From: JANNRA01 sp031401035
GTDB taxonomy: Bacteria; Desulfobacterota; Binatia; HRBIN30; CADEER01
Assembly (NCBI GenBank): GCA_031401035.1
Contig: JANNRA010000152.1
Location: forward strand, 1 to 9,986
DNA length: 9,986 bases
Reading direction: 5' to 3'
This document shows positions 1 to 5,865 of the stretch, piece after piece. The first letter of the stretch is position 1; each line of letters starts with the position of its first letter. The notes under the pieces are model-generated. The model searched no databases, was not told the origin of the DNA, and worked only from the letters and a program-made list of their open reading frames with translations. The position numbers and the translations under genes are program-made.

Positions 1-149
1 GTAGACCGCGCAGCGGTCGTATCGAGGGACTGCGCGCACGCCCGCGTGGCTCCCGGGTGTGCGCGCGGCAGCCGATCACGCAGACCACGCCGGCGGCCAC
101 TGGGCCGACTGACCACCCACCGCCGCCACCCCCATCCAGGCTGCGTGCC
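1..149. other. No recognised gene; short inverted repeat at left edge
   Basis: I see no convincing coding region in this stretch. Open frames exist on both strands, but they are Arg/Pro/Ala-rich and look like high-GC shadows. A perfect 6-bp inverted repeat (GACCGC, 3-nt loop GCA, GCGGTC) lies at 4-18. It could be the end of a terminator for a gene outside the window, but there is no T-tract, so the role is unproven. Confidence 0.3.
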
Positions 150-362
150 GGCACTGGCGGCGCAGTGTCACGCCCGGGGGCGGCGTGCGAAGGTGTTCCG
201 GTGTCTGTTTGGCGCTGCTTGGCGCAGTTGCCGGGGCCAAGCGGCCCCGCCTCGTGATGTCGACGTGGGGGCAAGAGCACAAGCTGTCCGCTGGGAACGG
301 TCCGCGGTGGGTCCGATAAGGGATGTTCCATCAACAGCTTCTCCAGCTTGTCCGGGCTATCC
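150..362 (+). repeat. Dispersed ~200-bp repeat, copy 1
   Basis: This stretch aligns by eye with 5657-5859 in the same orientation. The best block is an identical 20-mer, GGTCCGATAAGGGATGTTCC, at 310-329 (copy 2: 5810-5829), preceded in both by TCCGCGG. Other shared blocks are CGCCCGGGGG at 171-180, a CGGTGYCTGTTTGGCGC block near 199-215, a GGCAAGAGCACAAG-like block near 270-283, and GGGCTAT at 354-360. The two copies differ by about 10 bp of net indels and many substitutions, so they are old relatives rather than a recent duplication. No shared reading frame is convincingly protein-like. A degraded miniature mobile element or an unknown non-coding genomic repeat are the likeliest identities. 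The left boundary is soft. Confidence 0.75.
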
Positions 363-540
363 GCCTCGCCTGGTGGGGCGCGGCGCGTTCGGCCGCGGCT
401 CATTCGCGCGATCCTGCACCCCGTTTTTCGCCGGCGCCGTAACCTATGCCAGCGGCCCGGCATCGGAGGCTCGACATTCACAACCGCACGTTCATGCTCG
501 CGGTCGTCGCACCGGGGTTTGAGCAAAAGAGGAGGACGCC

Positions 541-1554
541 ATGGGCCGCCAGTACAAGGCAATCGTCATTCTCGCCCTCTTAGTCATGCCAATCGCCGCC
601 TGGCCCATCACCATCAACGTCACGCCGGGGGGGTCGATCCAGGCCGCGATCGACAGCGCCGCCAACGGGGACATCGTCAGCGTCGCCGCCGGCACCTATC
701 AGGAAGAGATCGACTTTCTCGGGAAAGCGATCAGGGTCGTCGGCGTCGGACCGGACTCCGTCATCCAGGGAAATCTGACCGGATCCGTGGTGCGTTTCGC
801 CAGCGGTGAGGGGCCACAGAGCGTGCTGGACTCCTTCACCATCACCGGCGGAGGGTCAGAGTTCGGTGGCGGCATTTACATCAGCGACAGCAGCCCGCTC
901 ATCGTTCGCAACGTCATCGCCGGCAATAGCGCCAGCTCGCGCGGCAGCGGGGTGTTCATCCAGAACTCGACCGCCCAGATCCGCAACAACCTGGTCATCT
1001 ACAACTTTGGTGACGCCGGTCTGGGTGTCGGTGGCGGAGATCCGCACTCGATCGAGATCTCCAACGCATCGCCGTCCATCATCAACAACACCATCGCACG
1101 CGGCTCCAGCAACGGGATGCTCTTCCGTCTCGCCTCCGCCCCCGTGGTGGAGAACAACATCATTGCCAACAACGGCTCGAAGGTCGGCCGAGAGCGCTTT
1201 GGGCGTGGCATCTGCGACTTCAGCCCGGGCACCGCGCTCATGCGCTACAATCTGTTCTACAAGAACCGCATCGGGGCGCTGCTGACCAATGGCACCGACT
1301 TCCGCCGGATCAAGGGGGCGCAAAACGAGATCGGTGCGCCCCGTCTCGAATTCAACCTCGACGGACCGCCCAAGTTCCAGCGCCGTCTCCGGAATACCTT
1401 CGCCGAGGCGACGCTGTTCGATTTCACCCTGCGCAACATTGGCAACGCCCGGGCCATCGACAGCGGCAATCCGGACCCCGCGTTCAACGATCTCGACGGC
1501 AGCCGCAACGACATGGGGCACACAGGTGGACCCTACGCGGCTACCGCACCGTGA
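541..1554 (+). CDS. Secreted right-handed parallel beta-helix protein
   Basis: This is a 337-aa protein with an N-terminal Sec signal peptide (about residues 1-20, hydrophobic core IVILALLVMPIAA). The GSIQAAIDSAANGDIVSVAAGTYQEEIDF segment and the following VVGVGPDSVIQG are the classic opening of pectin-lyase-fold proteins. After it come short repeated coils rich in N, I and S (IRNNLVIYN, SPSIINNTIARGSS, APVVENNIIANN, MRYNLFYKN) forming the helix to about residue 250. The C-terminus (GNPDPAFNDLDGSRNDMGHTGGP) matches the usual closing motif of these proteins. The start is set by a strong GGAGG at 531-535. No catalytic pectate-lyase residues can be identified, so the substrate is unknown; exported polysaccharide-binding or structural roles are possible. 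The stop overlaps the GTG of the next gene (GTGA at 1551-1554), indicating translational coupling. Confidence 0.85.
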   Translation: MGRQYKAIVILALLVMPIAAWPITINVTPGGSIQAAIDSAANGDIVSVAAGTYQEEIDFLGKAIRVVGVGPDSVIQGNLTGSVVRFASGEGPQSVLDSFTITGGGSEFGGGIYISDSSPLIVRNVIAGNSASSRGSGVFIQNSTAQIRNNLVIYNFGDAGLGVGGGDPHSIEISNASPSIINNTIARGSSNGMLFRLASAPVVENNIIANNGSKVGRERFGRGICDFSPGTALMRYNLFYKNRIGALLTNGTDFRRIKGAQNEIGAPRLEFNLDGPPKFQRRLRNTFAEATLFDFTLRNIGNARAIDSGNPDPAFNDLDGSRNDMGHTGGPYAATAP

Positions 1555-2247
1555 AGATCGCCACCAGCTCGCCGCTTGCCCGCGCAAGCTCATGCCCGCG
1601 GTCGCTCGAAGCGTGGCTGTTCGCGATCGCCCCTTCCAAGAGCTGCGCGCTCGCGGTCTGCGCTGCGGTGCTGTCGATGCAGACGGCACTGCCCGCCGCG
1701 GCGGCATGCACGGGCGACTGCGACGGCGATGGCCGCGTCCTGGTGAATGAGTTGGTGTCCGCCGTTGCGGTCGCCCTTGGGGAGCAACTGCTCGCGGCCT
1801 GCCCGGCGTCGGACGCCGATGCGGACGGCGCGGTCGGGGTCGCAGAGCTTGTCGCCGCGGTCGGGATCGCGCTGGGTGGCTGCCGGACGAACCCGACGCC
1901 GGCGGCGTCCGCGACGGCTGAGCCCCCGACCGCCGCCCCAACGCGCGCTCCATCGCCCCCGTCCCCCACCGCGCTTCCGGCCACGCCGACGCGCACGTTC
2001 ACGTCCACGCTGGGCACCACGCCTGAATCGACCTCGACCCCAGGGAGAGACCAGGACCCACCGACACGCGGGGAGCCGCTGCGCGACTGGCTGGAGGCGG
2101 GCAGCTACCTCGGATGGGCGGCGGAGTCGGCGCCGCATGCTTCGTCGGGCCCGCACTTCGGCACCGTGCGCGTCTTCGTCAACGATCGCCTCCTCGATTC
2201 GCTTGCGCGCGGGCTCGCGTCGCACGCCGCCGGCGCCGCGACTGTTG
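1551..2247 (+). pseudogene. Secreted dockerin-like protein, C-terminal domain truncated
   Basis: The start is a GTG overlapping the previous stop. Residues 1-52 look like a long signal peptide ending ALPAAAACTG. Two EF-hand-like, dockerin-type modules follow: DCDGDGRVLVNELV (from residue 56) and DADADGAVGVAELV (from about 88), each with Asp-rich calcium loops and flanking Cys (C53, C57, C84, C111). Residues 115-175 are a Thr/Pro/Ser linker. From about 178 a new domain starts (LRDWLEAGSYLGWAAESAPHASSGPHFGTVRVFVNDRLLDSLARG). I compare it from memory to secreted cytochrome/P460-like domains that continue GAAxVKELYG. Here similarity stops after GAATV (near 2243), and the frame runs on as Arg/Thr-rich nonsense to a stop at 2426. 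The gene is therefore probably truncated at 2243-2247, exactly where a perfect inverted repeat begins. The dockerin assignment is firm by motif; the function of the C-terminal domain is inference. Confidence 0.6.
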
Positions 2248-2265
2248 GCTGCCGAGGGGCCAACA
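2243..2265. repeat. Inverted repeat at the gene break point
   Basis: A perfect 7-bp inverted repeat, TGTTGGC and GCCAACA, flanks a 9-nt loop. It begins at the point where the dockerin-like protein stops resembling its family. It may be the end of an inserted element or simply a recombination scar. There is no T-tract after it, so it is not a normal terminator. Confidence 0.4.
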
Positions 2266-2384
2266 CCACCAGCACGGCGGGTAGGACCACACGTCCCCGA
2301 TACGCTCGCCGCGGTCGTGGGGGCGTGCGCGAAAATGACCCATTCGGACCCCTGCGCGGTCTGATGTTGCCCCACAGAACGGCG
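2266..2384. other. Unassigned DNA between broken gene and IS remnant
   Basis: I see no coding region or recognisable motif here on either strand. The overlapping open frames are high-GC shadows. It could be sequence left by the event that truncated the upstream gene. Confidence 0.3.
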
Positions 2385-2403
2385 CTGGACACAGCGAGTA
2401 CGG

Positions 2404-2832
2404 TTAAGGGCCATGAGCGAAGTTAGTAAAGACCTTCACCGTTTCGACAATGCGCGTCGGCGCGATGGAGTCTTGCTCGGGCCCACCGCACCCCGCTGAG
2501 GACCTGGCCCGACCGCCTCTCCTGCTCGTGAGCGAGTTGCAACCGGTCCAGCAAGCCGCCCGGAGGCCCACGTCCCACGTCCGATACTTGCAAGCGGGTG
2601 ACGAACTCCGTGGCACCACCGGCACGTGAACGATTCGCGGACTGCCATAGCGCCCCTTGGTCTCATGGAAGATCGCCGCGACCGCGCCCCCCAACTCCAC
2701 GGTCCGCACCGCGCGTTCCGACGGCGAGCGTCGCTGCCACGCGTAGTAGCCGCTGCGCGAGACGCCTAGCTGCGTACACATCAACCCAATCGGGAATTCG
2801 GCCTTCTCCGCGCCGATCAGAGCAAACTTCAC
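2404..2832 (-). pseudogene. IS3-family transposase OrfB, truncated N-terminal fragment
   Basis: From a GTG at 2832 the first ~69 residues are typical OrfB: KFALIGAEKAEFPIGLMCTQLGVSRSGYYAWQRR, then the HTH_21-type sequence ending FHETKGRYGSPRIVH. After about position 2622 the frame loses all resemblance to transposases. None of the three minus-strand frames down to 2404 restores the expected continuation or the D, D, E catalytic residues. The frame stays open to 2404, but I take only 2622-2832 as real transposase sequence. The cause is an internal deletion or replacement inside the element. Confidence 0.7.
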
Positions 2833-3132
2833 TTGCTCTCCTTCGCGAAGAAGGCTGCCGCTGTTTTTAGGAAGTCACGCTCCATGCGCAGCACCCGGAC
2901 CTCCTCGCGCAGCCGCCTCAGCTCCCCCCGTTCATCCTCGACGATCGGCGCCGCGCCCGCCGCGCCACGATCCGCCTGCCGGACCCAATCCCGCACGCAG
3001 CGCCGTCTCCGTCAGATCGAGATCCTGCGCGATCCGGCCGATACTCTTCCCGCTGCTCCGCACCACGGCCACCGCCTCGGCTTTGAACTCGTCCGTGAAC
3101 ACTCTCCGCCCCCGTCGTACCCTCTTGGACAT
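2829..3132 (-). pseudogene. IS3-family OrfA (HTH_Tnp_1) with frameshift
   Basis: The start is the ATG at 3132 with a GGGAGGG Shine-Dalgarno just upstream. The protein begins MSKRVRRGRRVFTDEFKAEA and runs on as VAVVRSSGKSIGRIAQDLDLTETALR, the helix-turn-helix of IS3 OrfA proteins. The frame then breaks near 2990-3000 (ctgcgtgcggg on the minus strand, one or four extra bases). In the shifted frame the second half continues properly: DWVRQADRGAAGAAPIVEDE, then GELRRLREEVRVLRMERDFLKTAAAFFAKESK, the leucine-zipper part, ending at the TGA at 2831-2829. The two halves together give about 100 aa, the usual OrfA length, so this is a single-event frameshift in an otherwise full-length gene. Confidence 0.75.
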
Positions 3133-3140
3133 CCCTCCCC

Positions 3141-3155
3141 CAGCGATTATCGCTG
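3141..3155. repeat. Short inverted repeat inside IS left end
   Basis: CAGCGA TTA TCGCTG is a perfect 6-bp inverted repeat just upstream of the orfA start and inside the terminal region of the IS remnant. It may be part of the transposase binding or promoter region. The role is inferred from position only. Confidence 0.35.
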
Positions 3156-3185
3156 TGTTGGGGTGTCCACAGACCCGGGGCAAGC

Positions 3186-3344
3186 TCAGCGTTTCCACGC
3201 GCGCAGCATCCGCCGCAGCCAACGGAACTGCTTCGCGCACTGCTCGCACGCGGGGCAGTCGTCGAGGTGCGCCGCGAGGCGCGCGCGCTCGCGCGGCTCG
3301 CGGCGTCGTTCGAAGCGGGCCGACAAGAGACGGGTCGCGGTCAC
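3186..3344 (-). CDS. Small zinc-finger (zf-HC2) anti-sigma protein
   Basis: This 52-aa protein starts VTATRLLSARFERRREPRER and carries a HLDDCPACEQC segment. H-x3-C-x2-C is the zinc-binding signature of zf-HC2 anti-sigma factors, which hold their ECF sigma partner inactive in the cytoplasm. The tail QFRWLRRMLRAW resembles the short Arg/Leu helix ending such mini anti-sigmas; there is no membrane segment. The start is the least certain part: a GTG at 3344 with purine-rich GGGAGAAGG about 9 nt upstream. Relatives often begin with one more Cys residue (SCKEATRLLS), which here reads as VTATRLLS. The gene lies 17 bp downstream of the sigma stop in the same orientation, so the pair is almost certainly co-transcribed. 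The stop is 15 bp from the IS remnant end. Confidence 0.65.
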   Translation of the reverse strand: MTATRLLSARFERRREPRERARLAAHLDDCPACEQCAKQFRWLRRMLRAWKR

Positions 3345-3361
3345 ACTCCTTCGCCTTCTCC

Positions 3362-3916
3362 CTACGTCTCGAACCAGTGGAGCTCGAGGCAGCGGCGCAG
3401 CGCGAGGCGCGCGCGGTACAGAAGCACGCCGAGGTAATTCGGCGTGATCGCGAGCTCGCGGCAGATCTCGGGCGTGGTCTGCTCGAAGACTTCCCGCAGC
3501 ACGAACGCCTGCGCGGTGAGCTTGGGCAGGCGCTCGAGACAACGCTCGAGCACCGCGAAGAACTGGCGATCGGTGAGCACGCGACTCGGGTCGCTCCACG
3601 CGGAGAGGTCGCGCCGCCAGTGACCGTCGGCGTCGAAGAAGAGCGCGCGCGTGGGATCCGGATCGCGCGGCGCCGTGCGTCGCGATCGGGCGCGAAGCGC
3701 GTCGGCGACTTTGTGCTTCGGGATTCCCACCAGCCACGTCCGCAGGCTCGAGCGCCGCGCGAAACGCGATCGTGCGCGCAGCGCCGCTTCGAGCGTCTCC
3801 TGCACCACCTCTTGCACGAGGTCGTCGTTGCCGAGGCGCAGGCGCGCGACCTTCACCAAGAAGTCGCGCTGCGCCTCGATCGGATCCGTTGCTAGTCCTC
3901 GATCACGCGCGGCCAG
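3362..3916 (-). CDS. ECF-type RNA polymerase sigma factor (zf-HC2-paired)
   Basis: The sequence shows region 2 (LVKVARLRLGNDDLVQEVVQETLEAALRARSRFARRSSLRTWLVGIPKHKVADALR, about residues 20-75). A spacer with FFDADGHWRRDLSAWSDP (93-110) follows, then region 4 with a helix-turn-helix (LPKLTAQAFVLREVFEQTTPEICRELAITPNYLGVLLYRARLALRRCLE, about 130-178). The GHW-W-DP spacer and paired zf-HC2 protein are typical of one ECF sub-family. It directs RNA polymerase to a small regulon. The start is unusual: family-like sequence (DPIEAQRDFLVKV) begins before any ATG, GTG or TTG. I chose a CTG at 3916 because GGAGGGGG lies 7 nt upstream, giving 184 aa and a 25-nt overlap with the YHS gene. A TTG at 3859 is the alternative (165 aa), but it cuts into region 2. 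Confidence 0.8.
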   Translation of the reverse strand: MAARDRGLATDPIEAQRDFLVKVARLRLGNDDLVQEVVQETLEAALRARSRFARRSSLRTWLVGIPKHKVADALRARSRRTAPRDPDPTRALFFDADGHWRRDLSAWSDPSRVLTDRQFFAVLERCLERLPKLTAQAFVLREVFEQTTPEICRELAITPNYLGVLLYRARLALRRCLELHWFET

Positions 3917-4365
3917 TTCTTCGCCCCCTCCGGGATCAGCTCCGCGCGCTTCTCCATCCAGTCCGACTTCACGCTCTGATCGAAGTTGAGATAGAGCCGA
4001 TCGCCCTCGACGTGCCAGGCCTCGGGATCCGATTTCGCGGTGTAGCCGCTCGCGACCGCGAACGCGCAGTAGCCACCGAACTGCGGCGCGTAGCGCTCCG
4101 GCGCCGCCGCGAACGCCGCGCGGTTCTCCTCCGACGCGAAGCGCCACGTGGCGCCGTGCCACTCGTGGATGTAGCGCGGATCGCCGCGCACCGGCTTCTG
4201 CGCTTTGAAGTAGGCCACCGGGTCGTAGCCATCGATCGCGCCGTTTCCGGTGTGCGACACCGGATCCGTCGCCCAGAGCTGGAGCGAGTTGAGATATCCG
4301 AGCGCGACCGCCGCCACGAGCACGAGCGCCACGCCGACCTTCCAGAGCCAAGACGGGAACTTCAC
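3892..4365 (-). CDS. Membrane-anchored YHS domain protein
   Basis: This 157-aa protein has an N-terminal membrane anchor or signal segment (about residues 8-27, WKVGVALVLVAAVALGYLN). A YHS domain follows: GAIDGYDPVAYF (43-53), HEWHGATWRFASEENRAAF, and the FGGYCAFAVASGY core with Cys100. YHS domains are small and often linked with metal-handling or redox proteins; the exact function of this family is not known. The start is the GTG at 4365, set by AAAGGAGAT with 7-nt spacing. It is the first gene of a tight operon with an ECF sigma and an anti-sigma, so it is either a target or a modulator of that sigma. The protein probably faces the periplasm. Confidence 0.85.
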   Translation of the reverse strand: MKFPSWLWKVGVALVLVAAVALGYLNSLQLWATDPVSHTGNGAIDGYDPVAYFKAQKPVRGDPRYIHEWHGATWRFASEENRAAFAAAPERYAPQFGGYCAFAVASGYTAKSDPEAWHVEGDRLYLNFDQSVKSDWMEKRAELIPEGAKNWPRVIED

Positions 4366-4384
4366 TTCCGATCTCCTTTCGGGT

Positions 4385-4419
4385 GGATCGTAGATGAGTC
4401 AGTCGCTCGAACGATTACA
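4385..4419 (-). promoter_or_regulatory. Candidate ECF-type promoter of the YHS-sigma operon
   Basis: On the minus strand TGTAAT (4419-4414) is followed after 17 nt by CATCTAC (4396-4390), close to the TGTAAC-N16/17-CGTC pattern of many ECF sigma promoters. Transcription would start about 20 nt before the GTG at 4365, leaving a short leader with just the Shine-Dalgarno. Position and spacing fit self-activation by the operon's own ECF sigma; that is inference. Confidence 0.4.
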
Positions 4420-4517
4420 GGCCGCGACCCGGGTCCAACGGACGATCCCACGTTGTTCCCAGATTTGCTGCCGCCCGCAGCCTCTATTCTCGAGCAGAAG
4501 ACGAGAGGAGTACCGCG

Positions 4518-4580
4518 ATGGGTCTCTGCAAAGACAACGCCGTCAACTATCTGGTTCTGCTCGGGTATAGCGTCGCAGGG
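4518..4580 (+). pseudogene. N-terminal fragment of a small conserved hypothetical gene
   Basis: A good Shine-Dalgarno (AGAGGAG, 7 nt before the ATG) precedes MGLCKDNAVNYLVLLGYSVAG. This opening resembles, from memory, a conserved hypothetical protein family beginning MxLCKDNALxYLKxxGYNVVRLP. After about 20 residues the frame turns into Arg/Pro/Gly-rich sequence (SRRRPEPGGPIVKERG) with no resemblance to the family. I therefore read it as a gene with an intact translation start but a lost body. The open frame itself continues to 4874. The match is by recollection of the N-terminal motif only, so confidence is moderate. Confidence 0.4.
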
Positions 4581-4729
4581 TCACGTCGGCGTCCGGAGCC
4601 CGGCGGACCGATTGTGAAAGAGAGGGGAGGGCATAGGGCATTCAAGCTGCGTTCAAGCCCGACGCGCGGGTATGGGCGATATGTCAGGACCCCACGAGGC
4701 GCCCACGGCGGGAATTGTGCATCGCCAAA
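4581..4729. other. Unassigned DNA between gene fragments
   Basis: There is no recognisable gene, repeat or terminator. The base composition is less extreme than the surroundings (for example the TTGTGAAAGAGAGGGGAGGG stretch near 4612). This and the broken genes on both sides suggest a rearrangement junction, but I could not identify an element. Confidence 0.25.
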
Positions 4730-4900
4730 ACTCAGAATGTGCCGTCTCGTCGGCGGCTACGACGTATGGGATCGGTGGTTGCTGGCGCAACGAGTCGATT
4801 CCCAACGCCAAGTCTTCGATTGGTGTCTCGCGGCGTCGGGAGCGTGCGCGGCGGCGCATACGCGCCGCATTTAACACGATGCGTTGTAACCTTCGGCGCG
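4730..4900 (-). pseudogene. Possible fragment of a third ECF sigma factor (region 2)
   Basis: Read on the minus strand, the segment RLQRIVLNAARMRRRARSRRRETPIEDLALGID resembles the end of region 2 of ECF sigma factors. In those, a TWLHRIxxNAAxMRLRxRRR stretch is followed by an acidic EDL element. Nothing recognisable precedes it: the conserved QETF/WLHR start is missing upstream of 4890. After about residue 60 the frame (VVAADETAHSEFWRC) no longer fits. It lies antisense and immediately upstream of the SigF-like gene. A relic of a sigma gene is my reading; chance Arg-rich similarity in high-GC DNA is the alternative. Confidence 0.35.
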
Positions 4901-4918
4901 GCCGCGCACCTACGTCTT
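4885..4918 (+). promoter_or_regulatory. Possible ECF promoter of the SigF-like gene
   Basis: TGTAACC (4885-4891) and ACGTCTT (4912-4918) resemble the -35 and -10 elements of ECF promoters and lie 39-72 nt before the ATG at 4957. The distance between them is 21 nt, about 5 nt longer than usual, and the site overlaps an antisense sigma-like fragment. It is a weak call, supported mainly by position. Confidence 0.25.
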
Positions 4919-4956
4919 GAGATGATCCAGCTCGCTGGGAATTGCCTGCAAATCTC

Positions 4957-5449
4957 ATGCAGCAGGCGCAAGCAGGGGACCGCGATGCGTATCGCGCGCT
5001 GTTGGACGACCTGGCACCGATCCTCGCGCTTTCTCCGTCGCTGGGCCCCCAACACCGACGATCTCGACGATCTCTGTCAGGAAACGCTCATGACGCTCCA
5101 TCGCGCACGTCATACGTACGACCCTACGCGGCCGCTCGATCCGTGGGTGTTCGCGATCGCGCGCCACGTCGCAACGGATAAGCTGCGACGGCGTCTGACG
5201 CGCCTTTCGCGCGAGCTGCCGGTCGAGACCCTGCCCGAGGTAGCGAGCGCCGAGGATGCGCGCGACGAACACCCGCTCGAGGATGTGCTGGCCCGGCTGT
5301 CACCGCAGCAGCGCCAGGCCTTCGAGTGTTTGAAAATCCAGGGCCTCTCGGTCGAAGAAAGCGCGCGGCGCGAAGGTACGAGCGCGGGCGCGCTGAAGGT
5401 GCGCGCCCACCGCGCCTCTGTGGCAATCAAAGAGATGCTGAAGGGATGA
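4957..5449 (+). pseudogene. SigF-like ECF sigma factor with an internal frameshift
   Basis: The first 24 codons read MQQAQAGDRDAYRALLDDLAPILA. The rest continues one base out of frame from 5030: FLRRWAPNTDDLDDLCQETLMTLHRARHTYDPTRPLDPWVFAIARHVATDKLRRRL (region 2), then LPEVASAEDARDEHPLEDVL, then LARLSPQQRQAFECLKIQGLSVEESARREGTSAGALKVRAHRASVAIKEMLKG (region 4 helix-turn-helix). Dropping a single C around 5026-5032 joins both halves into a normal ~163-aa ECF sigma, so the break is one indel. No good Shine-Dalgarno precedes the ATG at 4957; a TTG at 4942 is an alternative. The stop overlaps the ATG of the NrsF-type gene (ATGA, 5446-5449), the usual arrangement for this sigma/anti-sigma pair. The indel may be a real mutation or an assembly error. 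Confidence 0.75.
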
Positions 5450-5630
5450 TGGTGATGGACGGGGGCATGTCTTACACCGCGCTGATCGATCGGTTGGTCG
5501 AGGTTGGGGGATCAGTGCGCCGTCTCTGGTCTCCCGAAGCTCGGCTGGCGATCTGGTTGGGGTTGCTCGCGCTTGCGGTCGGCGGCGTGGTGGTGCGCCT
5601 GGGCTCGCCGTTCGCTGCCGGAGCCGGGCG
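5446..5630 (+). pseudogene. nrsF: NrsF-family (DUF1109) anti-sigma membrane protein, truncated
   Basis: The protein begins MMVMDGGMSYTALIDRLVEVGGSVRRLWSPEARLAIWLGLLALAVGGVVVRLGSPF. The LIDRLV...VRRLWSPxARLAIWLGL start followed at once by a membrane helix is the hallmark of NrsF/DUF1109 proteins. These are inner-membrane anti-sigma factors of about 200 aa with six helices. Only the cytoplasmic N-terminus and first helix remain here. After about 5630 the frame runs into the dispersed repeat and on to a TGA at 5865 without further membrane segments. The ATG overlaps the sigma stop; the ATG at 5455, 9 nt after GAAGGG, has the better Shine-Dalgarno spacing. Loss of this protein would be expected to free the partner sigma, but that gene is also frameshifted. 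Confidence 0.7.
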
Positions 5631-5656
5631 CGCACCATCCCTTGCATGGGAAGTTG

Positions 5657-5859
5657 TCGCCGCCGCTGTGGGCGCTGCTGCGCCCGGGGGGCGGCGGGCG
5701 CAGGTGGTCCGGTGCCTGTTTGGCGCCCTTGACTGGGCCCAGCAGTCCGTCCTATCGACGTCGCCTTGGAGCAAGGGCACAAGCGACCGGCGGGAACCGA
5801 TCCGCGGGAGGTCCGATAAGGGATGTTCCGTCACCCACTCCAGCAAATGCGGGCTATCG
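5657..5859 (+). repeat. Dispersed ~200-bp repeat, copy 2
   Basis: This is the same repeat as at 150-362, in direct orientation, with the identical 20-mer at 5810-5829 and the shared CGCCCGGGGG at 5681-5690. It begins where the NrsF-type protein loses its family resemblance, so the repeat, or the event that brought it, probably interrupted that gene. No target-site duplication or terminal inverted repeats could be defined by eye. The right end is near GGGCTATCGG at 5851-5860. Confidence 0.75.
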
Positions 5860-5865
5860 GCTTGA

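Larger units (their letters stand above)
2385..3171 (-). mobile_element. Degenerate IS3-family insertion sequence remnant
   Basis: The remnant has the two-gene IS3 layout, orfA then orfB, overlapping by a GTGA at 2829-2832. The left end is placed at 3171 because the minus strand there starts TGTGGACACCCC, a typical TG-start terminus 39 bp before the orfA ATG. The other end is less sure: TGGACAC recurs in inverted orientation at 2386-2392 and could be the matching end. If so the element is only about 790 bp, against about 1.2-1.3 kb for a complete IS3 member, because most of orfB, including the DDE catalytic core, is missing. OrfA also carries a frameshift, so the element cannot be autonomous. 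It sits 15 bp downstream of the anti-sigma gene stop. Confidence 0.65.

Noticed and set aside
856..1953. 365-aa minus-strand open frame
   Set aside because: Arg/Pro/Ala-rich shadow of the well-supported beta-helix and dockerin-like genes, with no motif or ribosome-binding site.
3083..3895. 270-aa forward open frame across the sigma operon
   Set aside because: Antisense shadow of the anti-sigma and sigma genes; composition is Arg/Glu-rich with no domain.
4868..4892. Integron attC-like core sites (TTTAAC ... GTTGTAAC)
   Set aside because: The half-sites are not complementary as required for an attC hairpin, the spacing is too short and no integrase or cassette array is present.
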